Source: Mesorhizobium sp. B2-3-12
GTDB lineage: Bacteria; Pseudomonadota; Alphaproteobacteria; Rhizobiales; Rhizobiaceae
NCBI RefSeq assembly: GCF_006442205.1
Contig: NZ_VFVR01000007.1
Span: forward strand, 303,923 to 367,922
Direction of reading: 5' to 3'
Length of the DNA stretch: 64,000 nt
Both the position numbers and the translations under genes were made by a program. Numbering within the stretch: position 1 is the stretch's first letter; every line of letters starts with the position of its first letter. This document shows positions 6,937 through 16,675 of this stretch, in pieces. The notes under the pieces were generated by a model, which had not been told where the DNA came from, did not search any database, and was given only the letters and a program-made list of their open reading frames with translations.

Positions 6937-8853
6937 TCAGCTCGACTTGACGAACCTGTTTGGTCTAGCCTCGGCATCCATGTCCTTTCTCCGGAAGTAG
7001 ATTGCCCGCCCGCAGCGGATTGGATCGTGCCCCTGTACGATGATGATCTGCTCGTCCTTGCGCATCTGCTGCGTGATCTCATGCGGCATGATCAGCGGCC
7101 TGCGTTGCAGATTGAGACTTTCCGATTTTCGGTTGCCGCTGTTGGCATTGCTCCAGCCGACATTGCGGGATTTGCCCTCGACCTCGACGGTCATCTCGCC
7201 GCATTGGGCCGAAACGTTGCGCGCCGTCTCCAGCGCCTTGATCGCGGCATAGGAGGTGAAGGCGCATCCATCGATCCATGACGTCGCACCGTCCTTGCCG
7301 AAATGCCGTTCGAGCTGGCCGACTGACTGATACATCAGCATCAGCGTGATGCCGTATTTGCGGCCACGGTCGCGCGCTTCCTCGAGCACCCGCATGTAGC
7401 CGAGCAGGTCCACCTCATCGAGCATGAACAGGGCGCGGCGCTCGAACGCTCCGTCGGCCTGCGTCATGGCATTGATCAGCGAGCCGATGATCACCCGGCC
7501 GATCCCCGGATAGGAGCGCAAAATCGCCGCCGGAATATTGAGGAATACGTCCTTCCCGCCCGCAATGATATCGCTCGATTTGAACGAGCGGCCGCAGACG
7601 AGTGCCGCGTAATCGTCGAGCGACAGCCATTGGGTATCCTTCGACGCGGTCGAATAGACCCCGGAGAATGTCTGCTCGGTCATGTTGGTGAAGACGCCCA
7701 GCGTCTCGCGGATGAAGCTGGACTGTGACGTCGCCTGGATGTCCCGCAGCATGGCGAGAACGGAGGGCTCGGGCTCGGAGACGATCTGGCGCAAACTGCG
7801 AAGTGAGCGCCGTCCGGCATATTCCGGGGACAGCACGACATGGGCGAGCAATCCCGTCAAAAGGTTATGCGCCTGATTCTGGAAATAGCTGCCGGTCGAG
7901 GATTCGAAACGTGAGCCTTCCGACAGCAGCATATGTGCAACCGCGACGATGTCCTCTTCCTTGTGTTTCGACGTCTCGATCCAGTCGAGGACGTTGAACC
8001 CGGTCACCGGGTTCGCGGGATCGAGCACCATGCATTCTCGGCCGAGCTTCTGCGTCCGATACTCGACAACCATCGGGGCCACCTCGGTCGAGGGGTCCAG
8101 ACAGATCAACGGACCTGTATATCGAAGCGCTGTCGGCACGACATTGCTGGTGGTCTTGAACCCGCCTGATCCGGCAAAGAACAGCATATGGGTGGAATCG
8201 AAATCCTGCTGGTAGGTGAGCAGCGGTGCGACCCCACCACTGCCCCACGTCTCGCGGTCGGACGGATCGAACGGCAAGTCGCGGATCGTCTCCTTGTCGA
8301 CCCTATAGCGCTCGCCGATGACGATCTCGCCGTCAGACGGAAACAGTTTTCCGGCCGCCGACATGGTGAGCCAGTCGGCATCTCCGAAGGTTCCCCGCTT
8401 CGCACGCTTCACCGGGTCGGAAACGACGATCGACATCCGTGCCGAAATCGCAACGATGACAAAACCGACAGCCGCGGCGATGACCGCGAAGAAGTCGAGA
8501 TAAGAGAGCACTCCGTTCCAGGTCACCGCGCCGCTTTCGACGGATGGCGAGAGGCGGGCATATTCGCGCAACGCGTAGGAGCCGGCGATACCAAGAAAGC
8601 AGACAAGGCTCACCATCGCCACCGGCCGGCGGCGATGCATCGGCAACACAAGCACGGTGATCAGCCCCGCAATCGGACCGAGGAGCAGATTGGGAACAGG
8701 CGCAGAGCGCAGAAACCAGTACGCGTTGTCCGGCGAGAACGCGGCCGCCATACCCTGCCATCGGTACGATGTTATCACCAGCGTGATCGCGGCGACGGCG
8801 GCAGGCACGATTGCCCATACCAGTGCCGGTTTCAGTCTGGTCTTGCCTGCCAT
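6937..8853 (-). CDS. traG: Type IV coupling protein TraG (VirD4 family)
   Basis: About 638 residues. Two or three N-terminal membrane segments (residues about 10-35, 45-75, 100-125) anchor it in the inner membrane; the cytoplasmic ATPase has Walker A FAGSGGFKTTSN, Walker B RALFMLDEVDLLG and the typical LMLYQSVGQLE motif. It links the TraA-DNA complex to the VirB channel and drives substrate export. The start at 8853 is preferred because AAAGGA lies 9 bases before it; 8862 is the other option. It is downstream of traC and traD on the same strand, as in rhizobial tra regions. No second virD4 is seen, so this is the likely coupling protein for the virB operon 14 kb away. Confidence 0.95.
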   Translation of the reverse strand: MAGKTRLKPALVWAIVPAAVAAITLVITSYRWQGMAAAFSPDNAYWFLRSAPVPNLLLGPIAGLITVLVLPMHRRRPVAMVSLVCFLGIAGSYALREYARLSPSVESGAVTWNGVLSYLDFFAVIAAAVGFVIVAISARMSIVVSDPVKRAKRGTFGDADWLTMSAAGKLFPSDGEIVIGERYRVDKETIRDLPFDPSDRETWGSGGVAPLLTYQQDFDSTHMLFFAGSGGFKTTSNVVPTALRYTGPLICLDPSTEVAPMVVEYRTQKLGRECMVLDPANPVTGFNVLDWIETSKHKEEDIVAVAHMLLSEGSRFESSTGSYFQNQAHNLLTGLLAHVVLSPEYAGRRSLRSLRQIVSEPEPSVLAMLRDIQATSQSSFIRETLGVFTNMTEQTFSGVYSTASKDTQWLSLDDYAALVCGRSFKSSDIIAGGKDVFLNIPAAILRSYPGIGRVIIGSLINAMTQADGAFERRALFMLDEVDLLGYMRVLEEARDRGRKYGITLMLMYQSVGQLERHFGKDGATSWIDGCAFTSYAAIKALETARNVSAQCGEMTVEVEGKSRNVGWSNANSGNRKSESLNLQRRPLIMPHEITQQMRKDEQIIIVQGHDPIRCGRAIYFRRKDMDAEARPNRFVKSS

Positions 8854-8876
8854 GTCCGGCATCCTTTCGCCGGCGC

Positions 8877-9140
8877 TTAGTCGCCGGTGAAGTTTTCTGA
8901 ATCATCGCCAACAGGCGATCCGGATGTCGCCGCGTCCGCGGCGTCCAACCGATCTCTTTGGAAGGCCATGCCGCCTCTGACTTTCAGGCGGTGATGCTCG
9001 GGCGATCCCACCCGAACGGTCGCTGCCTCCAGCAACACACCCAGCAGGAAGGCGCGGTCGGCCTGGCGCAGCCCGGCCTTCACGACCAGCCCCCCAAGCG
9101 TGATCTTCTCCCGGGCATCCTTTTTGCGTTCCTCGGTCAT
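8877..9140 (-). CDS. traD: Conjugal transfer protein TraD
   Basis: 87 residues from ATG 9140. The core RKKDAREKITLGGLVVKAGL followed by ADRAFLLGVLLEAA is characteristic of the small TraD proteins of Ti/rhizobial plasmids. The same frame is open upstream and reads LLKRLDRRILALERRRRQ just before the ATG, which resembles the longer N-terminus of some TraD homologues, so translation might begin earlier at a non-ATG codon within or near the end of traC (9190-9200). It lies between traC and traG and is probably an accessory relaxosome or coupling factor; its exact biochemical role is not established. Confidence 0.85.
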   Translation of the reverse strand: MTEERKKDAREKITLGGLVVKAGLRQADRAFLLGVLLEAATVRVGSPEHHRLKVRGGMAFQRDRLDAADAATSGSPVGDDSENFTGD

Positions 9141-9189
9141 CGTCTGCCGCCGCCTTCTCTCCAGAGCCAGAATGCGCCGATCGAGGCGC

Positions 9190-9414
9190 TTAAGCAGATG
9201 CGCCTGAAGGCCCCTTGCCGCCTTTGCGAAATCGCGCGGCGATCTCCTCGAACATCGCGTCGAGTTCGTTGTCCGCAATTTCGAGTTCTGCCAGCCCCGC
9301 CTTGGCGGCAGCGCGGGCAAAGCGCTCATTGGCCTTCACGAGAATTGCACGGCGTTTTTCGCGTAGTTTCTCAATCTGGGCATCAATCTCTGAAATCGAT
9401 GATTTTGCGCGCAT
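9190..9414 (-). CDS. traC: Conjugal transfer protein TraC
   Basis: 74 residues from ATG 9414, preceded by AAAGG at six bases. The N-terminal half (SEIDAQIEKLREKRRAIL) is a short coiled coil; the C-terminal half (KAGLAELEIADNEL and FEEIAARFRKG) is the usual TraC pattern. In Ti-type plasmids TraC is an oriT-proximal accessory protein of DNA processing. It is the first gene of the leftward traC-traD-traG unit and is separated from the rightward traA by the oriT region, exactly as in Agrobacterium-type tra loci. Confidence 0.88.
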   Translation of the reverse strand: MRAKSSISEIDAQIEKLREKRRAILVKANERFARAAAKAGLAELEIADNELDAMFEEIAARFRKGGKGPSGASA

Positions 9415-9500
9415 TTTCTACCTTTCACTTTCCGGTAGCCTTCTTTTGTGCGCCGATTATACCGTATATAAACGAATAGTAAAAGATGCTACTTTCCATC

Positions 9501-9625
9501 GAGCCGTGAGGCTCATTTTGGGTTTGCGCCCGAAAGGGCGCATCCCGAGAAGCGGCATCGGCCCTTCAGTCCGATCGGTTCGAGGGCGCAATATACGTCG
9601 CTGGAGCGACTTGGCTTGGGAGAGG
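9501..9625. other. oriT: Q-type origin of transfer (oriT) with three hairpins
   Basis: The segment GGGCGCAATATACGTCGC (9584-9601) resembles the conserved nic region of Ti/rhizobial and IncQ-like origins, followed by a GTCGC-TGGA-GCGAC hairpin (9597-9610). Upstream lie two more perfect hairpins: GAGCC-GTGA-GGCTC (9501-9514) and TGCGCCC-GAAA-GGGCGCA (9525-9542). The location between divergent traC and traA is the classical one. The exact nick base is not assigned. Confidence 0.8.
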
Positions 9626-9636
9626 TCTTGGATCGT

Positions 9637-12600
9637 ATGGCGATCATGTTCGTACGGGCACAGGTGATCAGTCGGGGAGCGGGGCGCAGCGTCGTCTCGG
9701 CTGCCGCCTATCGCCATCGCACAGGGATGGAGGAAGAGCAGACCGGGATGAGGTTCCGCTACGAGGGCGGCAAAGCCGAGCTCGTGCATGAGGAGCTGGC
9801 GCTGCCGGATCAGACGCCGGCCTGGCTGCGCACCATGATAGACGGACGGACAATCGCCGGCGCCAGCGAGGTCGTGTGGAATGCCGTCGACACGTTCGAG
9901 AAAAGGGCGGATGCGCAGCTTGCCCGCGAGATGATTTTCGCGTTGCCCGAAGAGTTATCGAGGGTGGAGAACATCGCCCTGGTGCGCGAATTCGTGCGCG
10001 ACAACCTCACGTCAGCGGGCATGGCTGCCGACTGGGTGTATCACGACAAGGGTGGCAATCCGCACATCCATCTGATGACCACCTTGCGGCCGCTGACCGA
10101 TGACGGGTTCGGGCCGAAGAAGGTCGCGGTTCTCGGCAAAGACGGTGAGCCGCTGCGTGTCGCCACCCCCGATCGCCCAAAAGGCAAGATCGTCTATCGT
10201 CTCTGGGCCGGCGACAAGGACACGATGAAAGCATGGAAGATCGCCTGGGCGGAAACGGCCAACAGACATCTGGCGCTTGCCGGTCATGACATCCGTCTCG
10301 ACGGGCGCTCCTATGCCGAACAAGGTTTCGATGGTATCGCGCAAAGCCACCTCGGCCCGGCCAAGGCGGCGCTGGTTCGGAAGGGCAGGGAGATGTATTT
10401 CGCGCCGGCTGCCTTGGCGCGGCGGCAGGAAATGGCCGACCGTCTTGCCGACGAACCGGGGCTTCTGTTGAAGCAACTTAGCCGCGAACGCTCGACCTTC
10501 GATGAGCGGGAAATCGCCAAAGCGCTGCATCGCACTGTCGACGATCCGACCGTCTTCGCCAACATCCGGGCGCAGCTGATGGCGTCGTCCGATCTGGTGA
10601 CATTGAAGCCGCAGCAGATCCATCCGGACACCGGAAAGATCAGCGACGTTGCCGTGTTCACCACGCGGGCGATGCTGCGCACCGAATACGATATGGCGCA
10701 GTCGGCGCGAGAATTGTCCGGCCGATCCGGGTTCAAAGTAGCATCCGATAGAGTCGATGAGGCCATTCGCGTGGTGGAGAGCCGCGATCCGGAAAACCTG
10801 TTCAAGCTCGATATCGAACAGGTCGACGCGATCCGGCATGTCACGAACGATACGGCGATTGCTGCCGTGGTTGGGCTTGCGGGCGCAGGCAAATCGACGT
10901 TGCTCGATGGGGCGCGACGTGCCTGGGAGACCGATGGTCGCCGCGTCATCGGCGGGGCACTCGCCGGCAAGGCGGCAGAGGGTCTGGAAGACAGTTCCGG
11001 GATCAAATCGCGGACGCTGGCTTCCTGGGAACTGGCCTGGGCCGATGGGCGCGACAAGCTGCAGAAGGGCGATGTGCTGGTTGTCGACGAGACCGGCATG
11101 GTGTCGTCGGAGCAATTGGCCCGTGTGCTCAAGATCGTGGAACACGCTGGTGCAAAAGCGGTGCTGGTTGGAGACCCGATGCAGCTTCAGCCGATCCAGG
11201 CGGGTGCCGCGTTTCGCGCGATTGTCGAGCGCATCGGCTTTGCCGAACTCACCGGCGTGCGTCGTCAGCGCGAAGCATGGGCCCGCGATGCCTCACGCCT
11301 GTTCGCCCGCGGAAAGGTCGAAGAGGCCCTCGATGCCTATGCGCAGCGTGATCGCATTCTTCAGCTCGAGACCCGCGATGCTGCGATCGAGCGGATCGTC
11401 ACCGACTGGGGTCAGGCGCGCGAAGAATATCGTGCGCGGGCCGAACGCGAAAATCGTAAACTCAGCGGTTCCGAGCTGCTCGTTCTGGCGCAGACGAACG
11501 ACGATGTGCGGAGGCTCAATGACGCGATCCGCACCGTGATGGCGGGGCAGGGTGCGCTTAGAGAGGAGCGCGCTTTCCAGACCGAACGCGGCGCGCGCCA
11601 GTTCGCAATCGGCGACCGCATGATCTTCCTCGAGAACGCCCGCTTCTTCGAGAAGCGAGCGCAGCATCTCGCCGTCCAGCATGTCAAGAACGGCATGTTG
11701 GGCACCGTCGTCTCGACCACGACCGAGCGCGGCGAAACCCTGTTGACCGTCAAGCTCGACGCGGGCCGCGAGGTCACGTTCGGGCCGGACACCTATCGCA
11801 ATATCGACCATGGCTATGCTGCCACTGTGCACAAATCTCAAGGGTCGACGGTCGACCGCAGCTTCGTTCTCGCCACCGGCATGATGGATCAGCATCTGGC
11901 CTATGTGGCGATGTCGCGCCATCGCGATCGGGCCGATCTCTATATGGCGCACGAGGATTTTGCGCCGCGCCACAAATGGGGTCGGGGGACGCGTGTCGAT
12001 CATGGCGCCGGTGTCACCGGCGAACTGGTCGAAACCGGCAAGGATCATTATCGCGGCAACCAGGATGTCGAAAAGAGCCCCTATGCCGACGTCCGGACCG
12101 ACGATGGAACGGTCCATCGTGTCTGGGGTGTCAGCCTGCCAAAGGCGATAGAGAAGGGCCGCGTTGAAACCGGCGATACCGTCACCCTGCGCAAGGACGG
12201 CGTGGAGAAGGTCACCATCAACGTGCCCGTCGTCGATCCCGAAACGGGCAGAAAAGAATTCCAAAAGCTCGAGGTCGAGCGCAATGTCTGGGCCGCCGGG
12301 CAGGTCGAGACGGCGCAAGTCCGTCAGGAACGCATCGAGCAGGAAAGCCATCGGCCGGAGCTCTTCAAGCAGTTGGTCGAGCTTCTATCCCGTTCGGGCG
12401 CCAAGACCACCACGCTCGATTACGAATCCGAAGCGGGCTACCAGGCGCAGGTCGTCGACTTCGCCCGGCGGCGTAACATGGATCACGCAATCGAACTTGC
12501 TGCCGGAATGGAAGCAGGGGTGGAGCGGCGCTTGTCGTGGATTGCCGCGCAATGCGATCGCGTGGCGCGGCTCTGGGAGTGCGCCAGCGTCGCGCTTGGA

Positions 12601-14307
12601 CTTGCGATCGAGAAGGAACGCAGCGCCACTTATGACGATCGGACCGTCCGGCCTGAGGCGGTCGTTTCTGCACCGGTCGCGGCAGAGGAAACCCAGCCCA
12701 CGCAGCCCGCGCCGTTTTCCGGCGAGGCCCGATATCTGCTGGCGCCCCAGGCGAGCTTTGCCCGCTCGCTGGAGGAGGATGCGCGCGCCGAGCACCTAGC
12801 GTCGGCACGATGGAAGGAGCGCGAGGCGATCCTCCTTCCAGTGCTCGAGCGCATCTATCGCGATCCGGCGGCAGCGCTCGATCGGCTGAACCAGCAGGCA
12901 TCCGCCTTCGCTGTCGAGCCCCGCCGGCTCGGTGAAGATCTCGCTCATAGCCCTTCGATGCTGGGCGCCATGCGCGGCAGCGCAAGCCTGGTCGACGGAC
13001 AGCCGGCTCGCCAGGAGCGAGCGGATGCTATCGCCGCCGTTGCAGACCTCGAACCGCTGGTGCGCAGCCACGCCGAGAGTTTCAAACGCGATCAGAGCCT
13101 TTTCGCAAATCGCCAACATACGCGCCGGGCCGCCATGTCACTTTCGGTCCCCGCGCTGTCCCCGCATGCCATAGCGCGGCTCACGGAGATCGAGGCGGTG
13201 CGCGAGAGGGGCGGGGAGGGTGCCTACAAGACTGCCTTAGCCTATGCCGCCGAGGAACGGTCCCTGGCTAAGGAGATGAAGGCGGTCGGCGAGGCATTGA
13301 CCGCTCGTTTCGGCTGGAGCGCCTTCACCGACAAAGCCGACCAGTATGCCGAAAAGCAGATGGCCGAGCGCATGGCCGAACGGATGGCGGACGGCAGGCG
13401 GGCGCAACTGACAACATTGTTCGCCGCCGTACGGCGGTTCAATGAACAGCAATATCTGGTCGAAAAGCGCGACCCGTCGCGGATCGCAGTACCGGGGGCC
13501 TACGATCCGGCCGTGATCCAGGAAACGTCAACGCCGCCCGCATTGCCGATGCTCGCCGCCGTCACCGAGTTCAAAACCTCCGCCGAGGGCGAGGCCAAGA
13601 CGCGCGCGCTTGAGGTTCCCCGCTACAAGCAGCTGCGCGCGGTGCTTGCCGAGACCGCGCAGCGCGTCTGGCGTGATCCGGCAGCGTCGCTTGCGATGAT
13701 CGAGGATCTTGTCGTCAAGGGTGTGGAGCCGGAGCGGATCGCGCGCGCCGTCACCAACGAGCCAGCTGCCTATGGTCCGTTGCATGGCTCCGACCGGGTC
13801 ATTGACCGGCTATTGGCCCCCGGGCGGGAACGCAAGTCGGCGGTTGCTGCCGTGAAGAGCGTTGCCGCCAATGTCATCTCGATGGGGAAGGCATGGCAAG
13901 GGGCGCTCGACGCCGAGAAGGCCGCCGTCCTCGCCGATCGGGAGCGGATGAGCGTGGCGGTGCCAGGTCTGTCCGCGAGGGCCGAGGCCGATCTGGTCCG
14001 TCTGACGGCGGCGGTCGAGAAATCCCCCAAGGAAATCATGCAGCTTGTCCGCGCGCTCGACGCAAAGGTCAGGGGAGAATTCGCCGCCGTCAGCAAAGCC
14101 CTCGACAGGCGGTTCGGGCCAAACGCGATCGGGCGTGAACAGGGTGACGTCGTCAATCGGGTTCCGACCGCTCAGCGCAAGATGTTCGAGGCGATGCAGC
14201 CCCGCCTCAAGGTTCTGCAGAACGCCGTTCGGCCCGGCGGGGCTGAGGATATTGTCGCCGAGCGCCAGATGCGGGCGCTCAATCACGCCAAGGTTATCAC
14301 CAGGTAG
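9637..14307 (+). CDS. traA: TraA relaxase/helicase (MOBQ, Ti-plasmid type)
   Basis: 1556 residues from ATG 9637, the family start (MAIMFVRAQVISRGAGRS). Residues 1-240 form the MobA/MobL nickase with the metal-binding GNPHIHL motif near residue 142. Residues about 390-760 form a RecD/TraI-like helicase with Walker A VVGLAGAGKSTLLDG near 413, Walker B VVDETGMVSS, and a late ATVHKSQGSTVD motif. The remaining ~800 residues are helical and charged, as in other TraA proteins. It nicks oriT, stays on the 5' end and unwinds the strand for transfer. The gene is intact. GGGAGAGG lies about 11 bases before the start; an in-frame GTG/ATG slightly upstream is possible. Confidence 0.96.
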   Translation: MAIMFVRAQVISRGAGRSVVSAAAYRHRTGMEEEQTGMRFRYEGGKAELVHEELALPDQTPAWLRTMIDGRTIAGASEVVWNAVDTFEKRADAQLAREMIFALPEELSRVENIALVREFVRDNLTSAGMAADWVYHDKGGNPHIHLMTTLRPLTDDGFGPKKVAVLGKDGEPLRVATPDRPKGKIVYRLWAGDKDTMKAWKIAWAETANRHLALAGHDIRLDGRSYAEQGFDGIAQSHLGPAKAALVRKGREMYFAPAALARRQEMADRLADEPGLLLKQLSRERSTFDEREIAKALHRTVDDPTVFANIRAQLMASSDLVTLKPQQIHPDTGKISDVAVFTTRAMLRTEYDMAQSARELSGRSGFKVASDRVDEAIRVVESRDPENLFKLDIEQVDAIRHVTNDTAIAAVVGLAGAGKSTLLDGARRAWETDGRRVIGGALAGKAAEGLEDSSGIKSRTLASWELAWADGRDKLQKGDVLVVDETGMVSSEQLARVLKIVEHAGAKAVLVGDPMQLQPIQAGAAFRAIVERIGFAELTGVRRQREAWARDASRLFARGKVEEALDAYAQRDRILQLETRDAAIERIVTDWGQAREEYRARAERENRKLSGSELLVLAQTNDDVRRLNDAIRTVMAGQGALREERAFQTERGARQFAIGDRMIFLENARFFEKRAQHLAVQHVKNGMLGTVVSTTTERGETLLTVKLDAGREVTFGPDTYRNIDHGYAATVHKSQGSTVDRSFVLATGMMDQHLAYVAMSRHRDRADLYMAHEDFAPRHKWGRGTRVDHGAGVTGELVETGKDHYRGNQDVEKSPYADVRTDDGTVHRVWGVSLPKAIEKGRVETGDTVTLRKDGVEKVTINVPVVDPETGRKEFQKLEVERNVWAAGQVETAQVRQERIEQESHRPELFKQLVELLSRSGAKTTTLDYESEAGYQAQVVDFARRRNMDHAIELAAGMEAGVERRLSWIAAQCDRVARLWECASVALGLAIEKERSATYDDRTVRPEAVVSAPVAAEETQPTQPAPFSGEARYLLAPQASFARSLEEDARAEHLASARWKEREAILLPVLERIYRDPAAALDRLNQQASAFAVEPRRLGEDLAHSPSMLGAMRGSASLVDGQPARQERADAIAAVADLEPLVRSHAESFKRDQSLFANRQHTRRAAMSLSVPALSPHAIARLTEIEAVRERGGEGAYKTALAYAAEERSLAKEMKAVGEALTARFGWSAFTDKADQYAEKQMAERMAERMADGRRAQLTTLFAAVRRFNEQQYLVEKRDPSRIAVPGAYDPAVIQETSTPPALPMLAAVTEFKTSAEGEAKTRALEVPRYKQLRAVLAETAQRVWRDPAASLAMIEDLVVKGVEPERIARAVTNEPAAYGPLHGSDRVIDRLLAPGRERKSAVAAVKSVAANVISMGKAWQGALDAEKAAVLADRERMSVAVPGLSARAEADLVRLTAAVEKSPKEIMQLVRALDAKVRGEFAAVSKALDRRFGPNAIGREQGDVVNRVPTAQRKMFEAMQPRLKVLQNAVRPGGAEDIVAERQMRALNHAKVITR

Positions 14308-14320
14308 GAAAGACAAGACA

Positions 14321-14398
14321 ATGGCCGGACAGACAATCGATATCGACACGACCGTGCGGGCCGAGATTGCCATCGAGATCATGAACCAGGCGCGGGCT
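14321..14398 (+). pseudogene. N-terminus of a gene downstream of traA, cut by an IS remnant
   Basis: ATG 14321 lies 14 bp after the traA stop and starts MAGQTIDIDTTVRAEIAIEI, followed by MNQARA. After this the frame runs into sequence that on the opposite strand encodes transposase, and its composition changes to Arg-rich nonsense to a stop at 14617. This looks like the first 26 residues of a small traA-linked protein interrupted by insertion and deletion. Product unknown. Confidence 0.5.
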
Positions 14399-14782
14399 TG
14401 TATCGGGACGCGTCGCTGCCATCGAGGCGGACGATCCCGCCGGCGCCGAGGCTTTGCGCGCAAAGCGGCGCGACTTCCCGCGGTCCAGAACAGCATTCGG
14501 GTGGGTGATCCGGACCACGTTGAAGCCGTGCCGGCAGAAAAGCGTTGGCTTCTTCGATATCTGAGATGCCAGCAAGACGCAGTTCCTTCACGAGCCGGTC
14601 CTGCAGCGTGCGATTGACACGTTCCACCCGGCCCTTGGCCTGACTCGAATTGGCGCACAGGATCTCAATGTTGAGCTCGAACGCCTGGTTAATCCAAGCA
14701 CATGTGCTGCCGCGACAGTCGTCATCCTTTGCTCGATGGCCTTCGATAGAACCTCTATGCGTTGGAGTTCGCGTTCGCTCAT
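14396..14782 (-). pseudogene. ISNCY-family transposase remnant (internally deleted)
   Basis: The 5' part, from ATG 14782, reads MSERELQRIEVLSKAIEQR and then AAAHVLGL, an ISNCY-type transposase N-terminus. It then joins, in another frame, to AFELNIEILCANSSQAKGRV and NRTLQDRLVKELRLAGISDI, the catalytic-core end of the same family. Several hundred codons in between are missing and the C-terminus is also incomplete. No clear terminal inverted repeats could be defined. The remnant interrupts the gene after traA. Confidence 0.75.
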
Positions 14783-14845
14783 CAAAAACAAATCCCACCT
14801 GCTGTCTCCCTCACAAACGGCGGTGGGGAGAATGGCATTCAGCAA

Positions 14846-15227
14846 AGCGGAGCGACATTCCTACTGCGGAATCAAGACATTTCTATTTTGCGGCAATTTG
14901 CAGCATAATATCTGTTATGGAACTGATATTTGTATTGTTAAATCAAGCGCTTATCATCGCACACTATCCATTATGCCGGCGCGGTCGATGCTGCCGGCTA
15001 TGCGTCCCCAACCGTCGCCTTGGCCTGGCCGTCGGGGAAGTGGCCGGCTGAGGCACTTGCCCTGTTACCCAAGCCTGCCCAATCGCTCGGACTTCGCCAA
15101 CTCGCGCCGCAAATAGGACAATCTGTATGCGACGCCCCGTCTCACGGAGGCTCCTACAGCTCGATTGAAAGAAAAGCCGGTCGGCCGCCGAGGCCGAGGA
15201 TTCACATTGAGCAGTGCTTTGAATGCG
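14846..15227. other. 380-bp stretch with an AT-rich core, no gene
   Basis: The part 14870-14960 is markedly AT-richer than its surroundings and could contain promoters. The rest gives only short frames without family resemblance. It lies downstream of the minus-strand oxidoreductase. Confidence 0.35.
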
Positions 15228-16439
15228 CTAGCCAATGCCGCCCCTTGGCCGCCACTTCGCTAGATGCTGTATTTTGCGGCCCATGATCATCAACTGGCGA
15301 GCGGTGTTGTTGCGCAGCCGGCGGATACGCCATTCCAACCCGGTCTCAGTGACAATCGCCTTGGCATAAAGGCTTGCAAGCATTGCCTTTTGGTCTGCAG
15401 CGATCTTGATGGGATCGTCGTAAAAAGCAGAAACCTTTTCTGATCCCATGCCGGGTGTGGCAAGCCACAGGGGGATGTAGGTCGAACAGAGGCGATCGAC
15501 ATCAGTAAGCGCCCGGTGGATGCCGTCACCTTGGGCTGGGCATGTCGTGGAGAACGCGTCGCCGATGAAGACGACACCGTCGCGCCGATGACCGCTGGTG
15601 GTCGTCAGGCTGACCTGCCTCAGCTCCACCGGGCTGTTGATGGCGAAGTCGCCGCAATGGTTGGCGATCTCCGGCATCAATTCAAGCAGCATTTGTTGCG
15701 GATTTGCTCGAAACGCTTGGGTCCATGGATCAGCAGCGGTCCTGTAGACGAACATGTTTGCCCGCATGCGGTTGCCGATCCGGAACACCGTCAGAAAGGG
15801 AATGCGGTCTCTAACCGTCCCAAGATAGAAGGTCAGGGAGCGAGGACCGAATTGCTGCGGCGAAACTTCAAGGTCGAACCCGATCGCGAGGGAATGCGCC
15901 TTCGATAGCTCAACGCGCTCCACGCCGATCGTGCGCCGGACCGCCTCGCTATAGCCGGTAGCGACCACCAACAATCGGGCAGCGACAATGCTGCCGTTTG
16001 CGAGCACAAGCCGCTGCCAATTTGGCCCGGTCGAGACCTCGGCGACCTTCCCGACGGTCAGAGGCACCTCTGGTGGCAGGCCGTCGCGTAAACCGTTGAC
16101 CAGCGGGCCGTAGGAGAATCCGAACTCCGCGCTTTCCTTGCGCTCAAAGAGCTGTCCGAAGCGAAAAACCTGAATGTCATTTGTCGGGGTGACCAGGGCT
16201 TTTACGACAGAACCGAGGCCCAGCTTCTCGAACAGATGGATCTGCTCAGAACGGGTCTTCTCGGCCCGGAACTCGTTATGGTGTACGCGGTGCGGATCAA
16301 TCAGGGCGACCTTGCGCCCGGCTTTGGCCAAAGCCGTTGCCAGGGTGGTGCCAGCCAGTCCGGCGCCGACAATGGCCACGTCGACTGTCGTCGCCTCGGC
16401 GTGTTCGCCGAACAGTTCAGGATAGTTCTGGCTATTCAT
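15228..16439 (-). CDS. FAD-dependent oxidoreductase/monooxygenase
   Basis: 403 residues. A dinucleotide-binding Rossmann motif DVAIVGAGLAGTTLATALAK with ALID (about residues 20-48) binds FAD, and VFIGDAFSTTCPAQGDGIHR (about 290-310) is the second FAD motif of group A flavin monooxygenases and geranylgeranyl-reductase-like proteins. Substrate unknown. The start ATG at 16439 has a GAAGAAGAG-like ribosome site. It stands alone, flanked by decayed sequence on both sides, with no obvious biosynthetic partners, so the pathway cannot be inferred. Confidence 0.8.
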   Translation of the reverse strand: MNSQNYPELFGEHAEATTVDVAIVGAGLAGTTLATALAKAGRKVALIDPHRVHHNEFRAEKTRSEQIHLFEKLGLGSVVKALVTPTNDIQVFRFGQLFERKESAEFGFSYGPLVNGLRDGLPPEVPLTVGKVAEVSTGPNWQRLVLANGSIVAARLLVVATGYSEAVRRTIGVERVELSKAHSLAIGFDLEVSPQQFGPRSLTFYLGTVRDRIPFLTVFRIGNRMRANMFVYRTAADPWTQAFRANPQQMLLELMPEIANHCGDFAINSPVELRQVSLTTTSGHRRDGVVFIGDAFSTTCPAQGDGIHRALTDVDRLCSTYIPLWLATPGMGSEKVSAFYDDPIKIAADQKAMLASLYAKAIVTETGLEWRIRRLRNNTARQLMIMGRKIQHLAKWRPRGGIG

Positions 16440-16675
16440 CGCTCTTCTTCAGACGTGTGCCCGAGTATCTCGTCGGCTCTTGTCCCCCGCCAAATGCCCT
16501 TGTTGTGATATCAGCAGTCACTAATGTTTTCGTTAATGGGCAGCCTCATTTACCCGCCGCCCCATTCACGGCAGCGGCGGGCTTCCCTAGGGATGAAGCA
16601 AGGGAGGATGCCGGGGCAATCGCGATGCTGGGCGGAGAATAGGATTCAATTCGGTGCCGCGTAACTGTGCGGGGC
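16440..16675. other. Intergenic stretch, nothing recognised
   Basis: About 236 bp between the oxidoreductase start and a frameshifted small ORF. Presumably contains the oxidoreductase promoter on the minus strand. No clear motif. Confidence 0.3.

Noticed and set aside
8188..8880. 230-codon plus-strand frame antisense to the traG N-terminus
   Set aside because: Low-complexity Arg/His/Asp-rich sequence opposite a real membrane region.
10012..11145. Long minus-strand open frame of 377 codons inside traA
   Set aside because: Shadow of the traA helicase frame; GC-rich genes leave long antisense frames, and no family or ribosome site supports it.
14870..14960. AT-rich patch considered as a replication origin or att site
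   Set aside because: No iterons, no DnaA-like boxes, no nearby rep or integrase gene, no matching repeat elsewhere.
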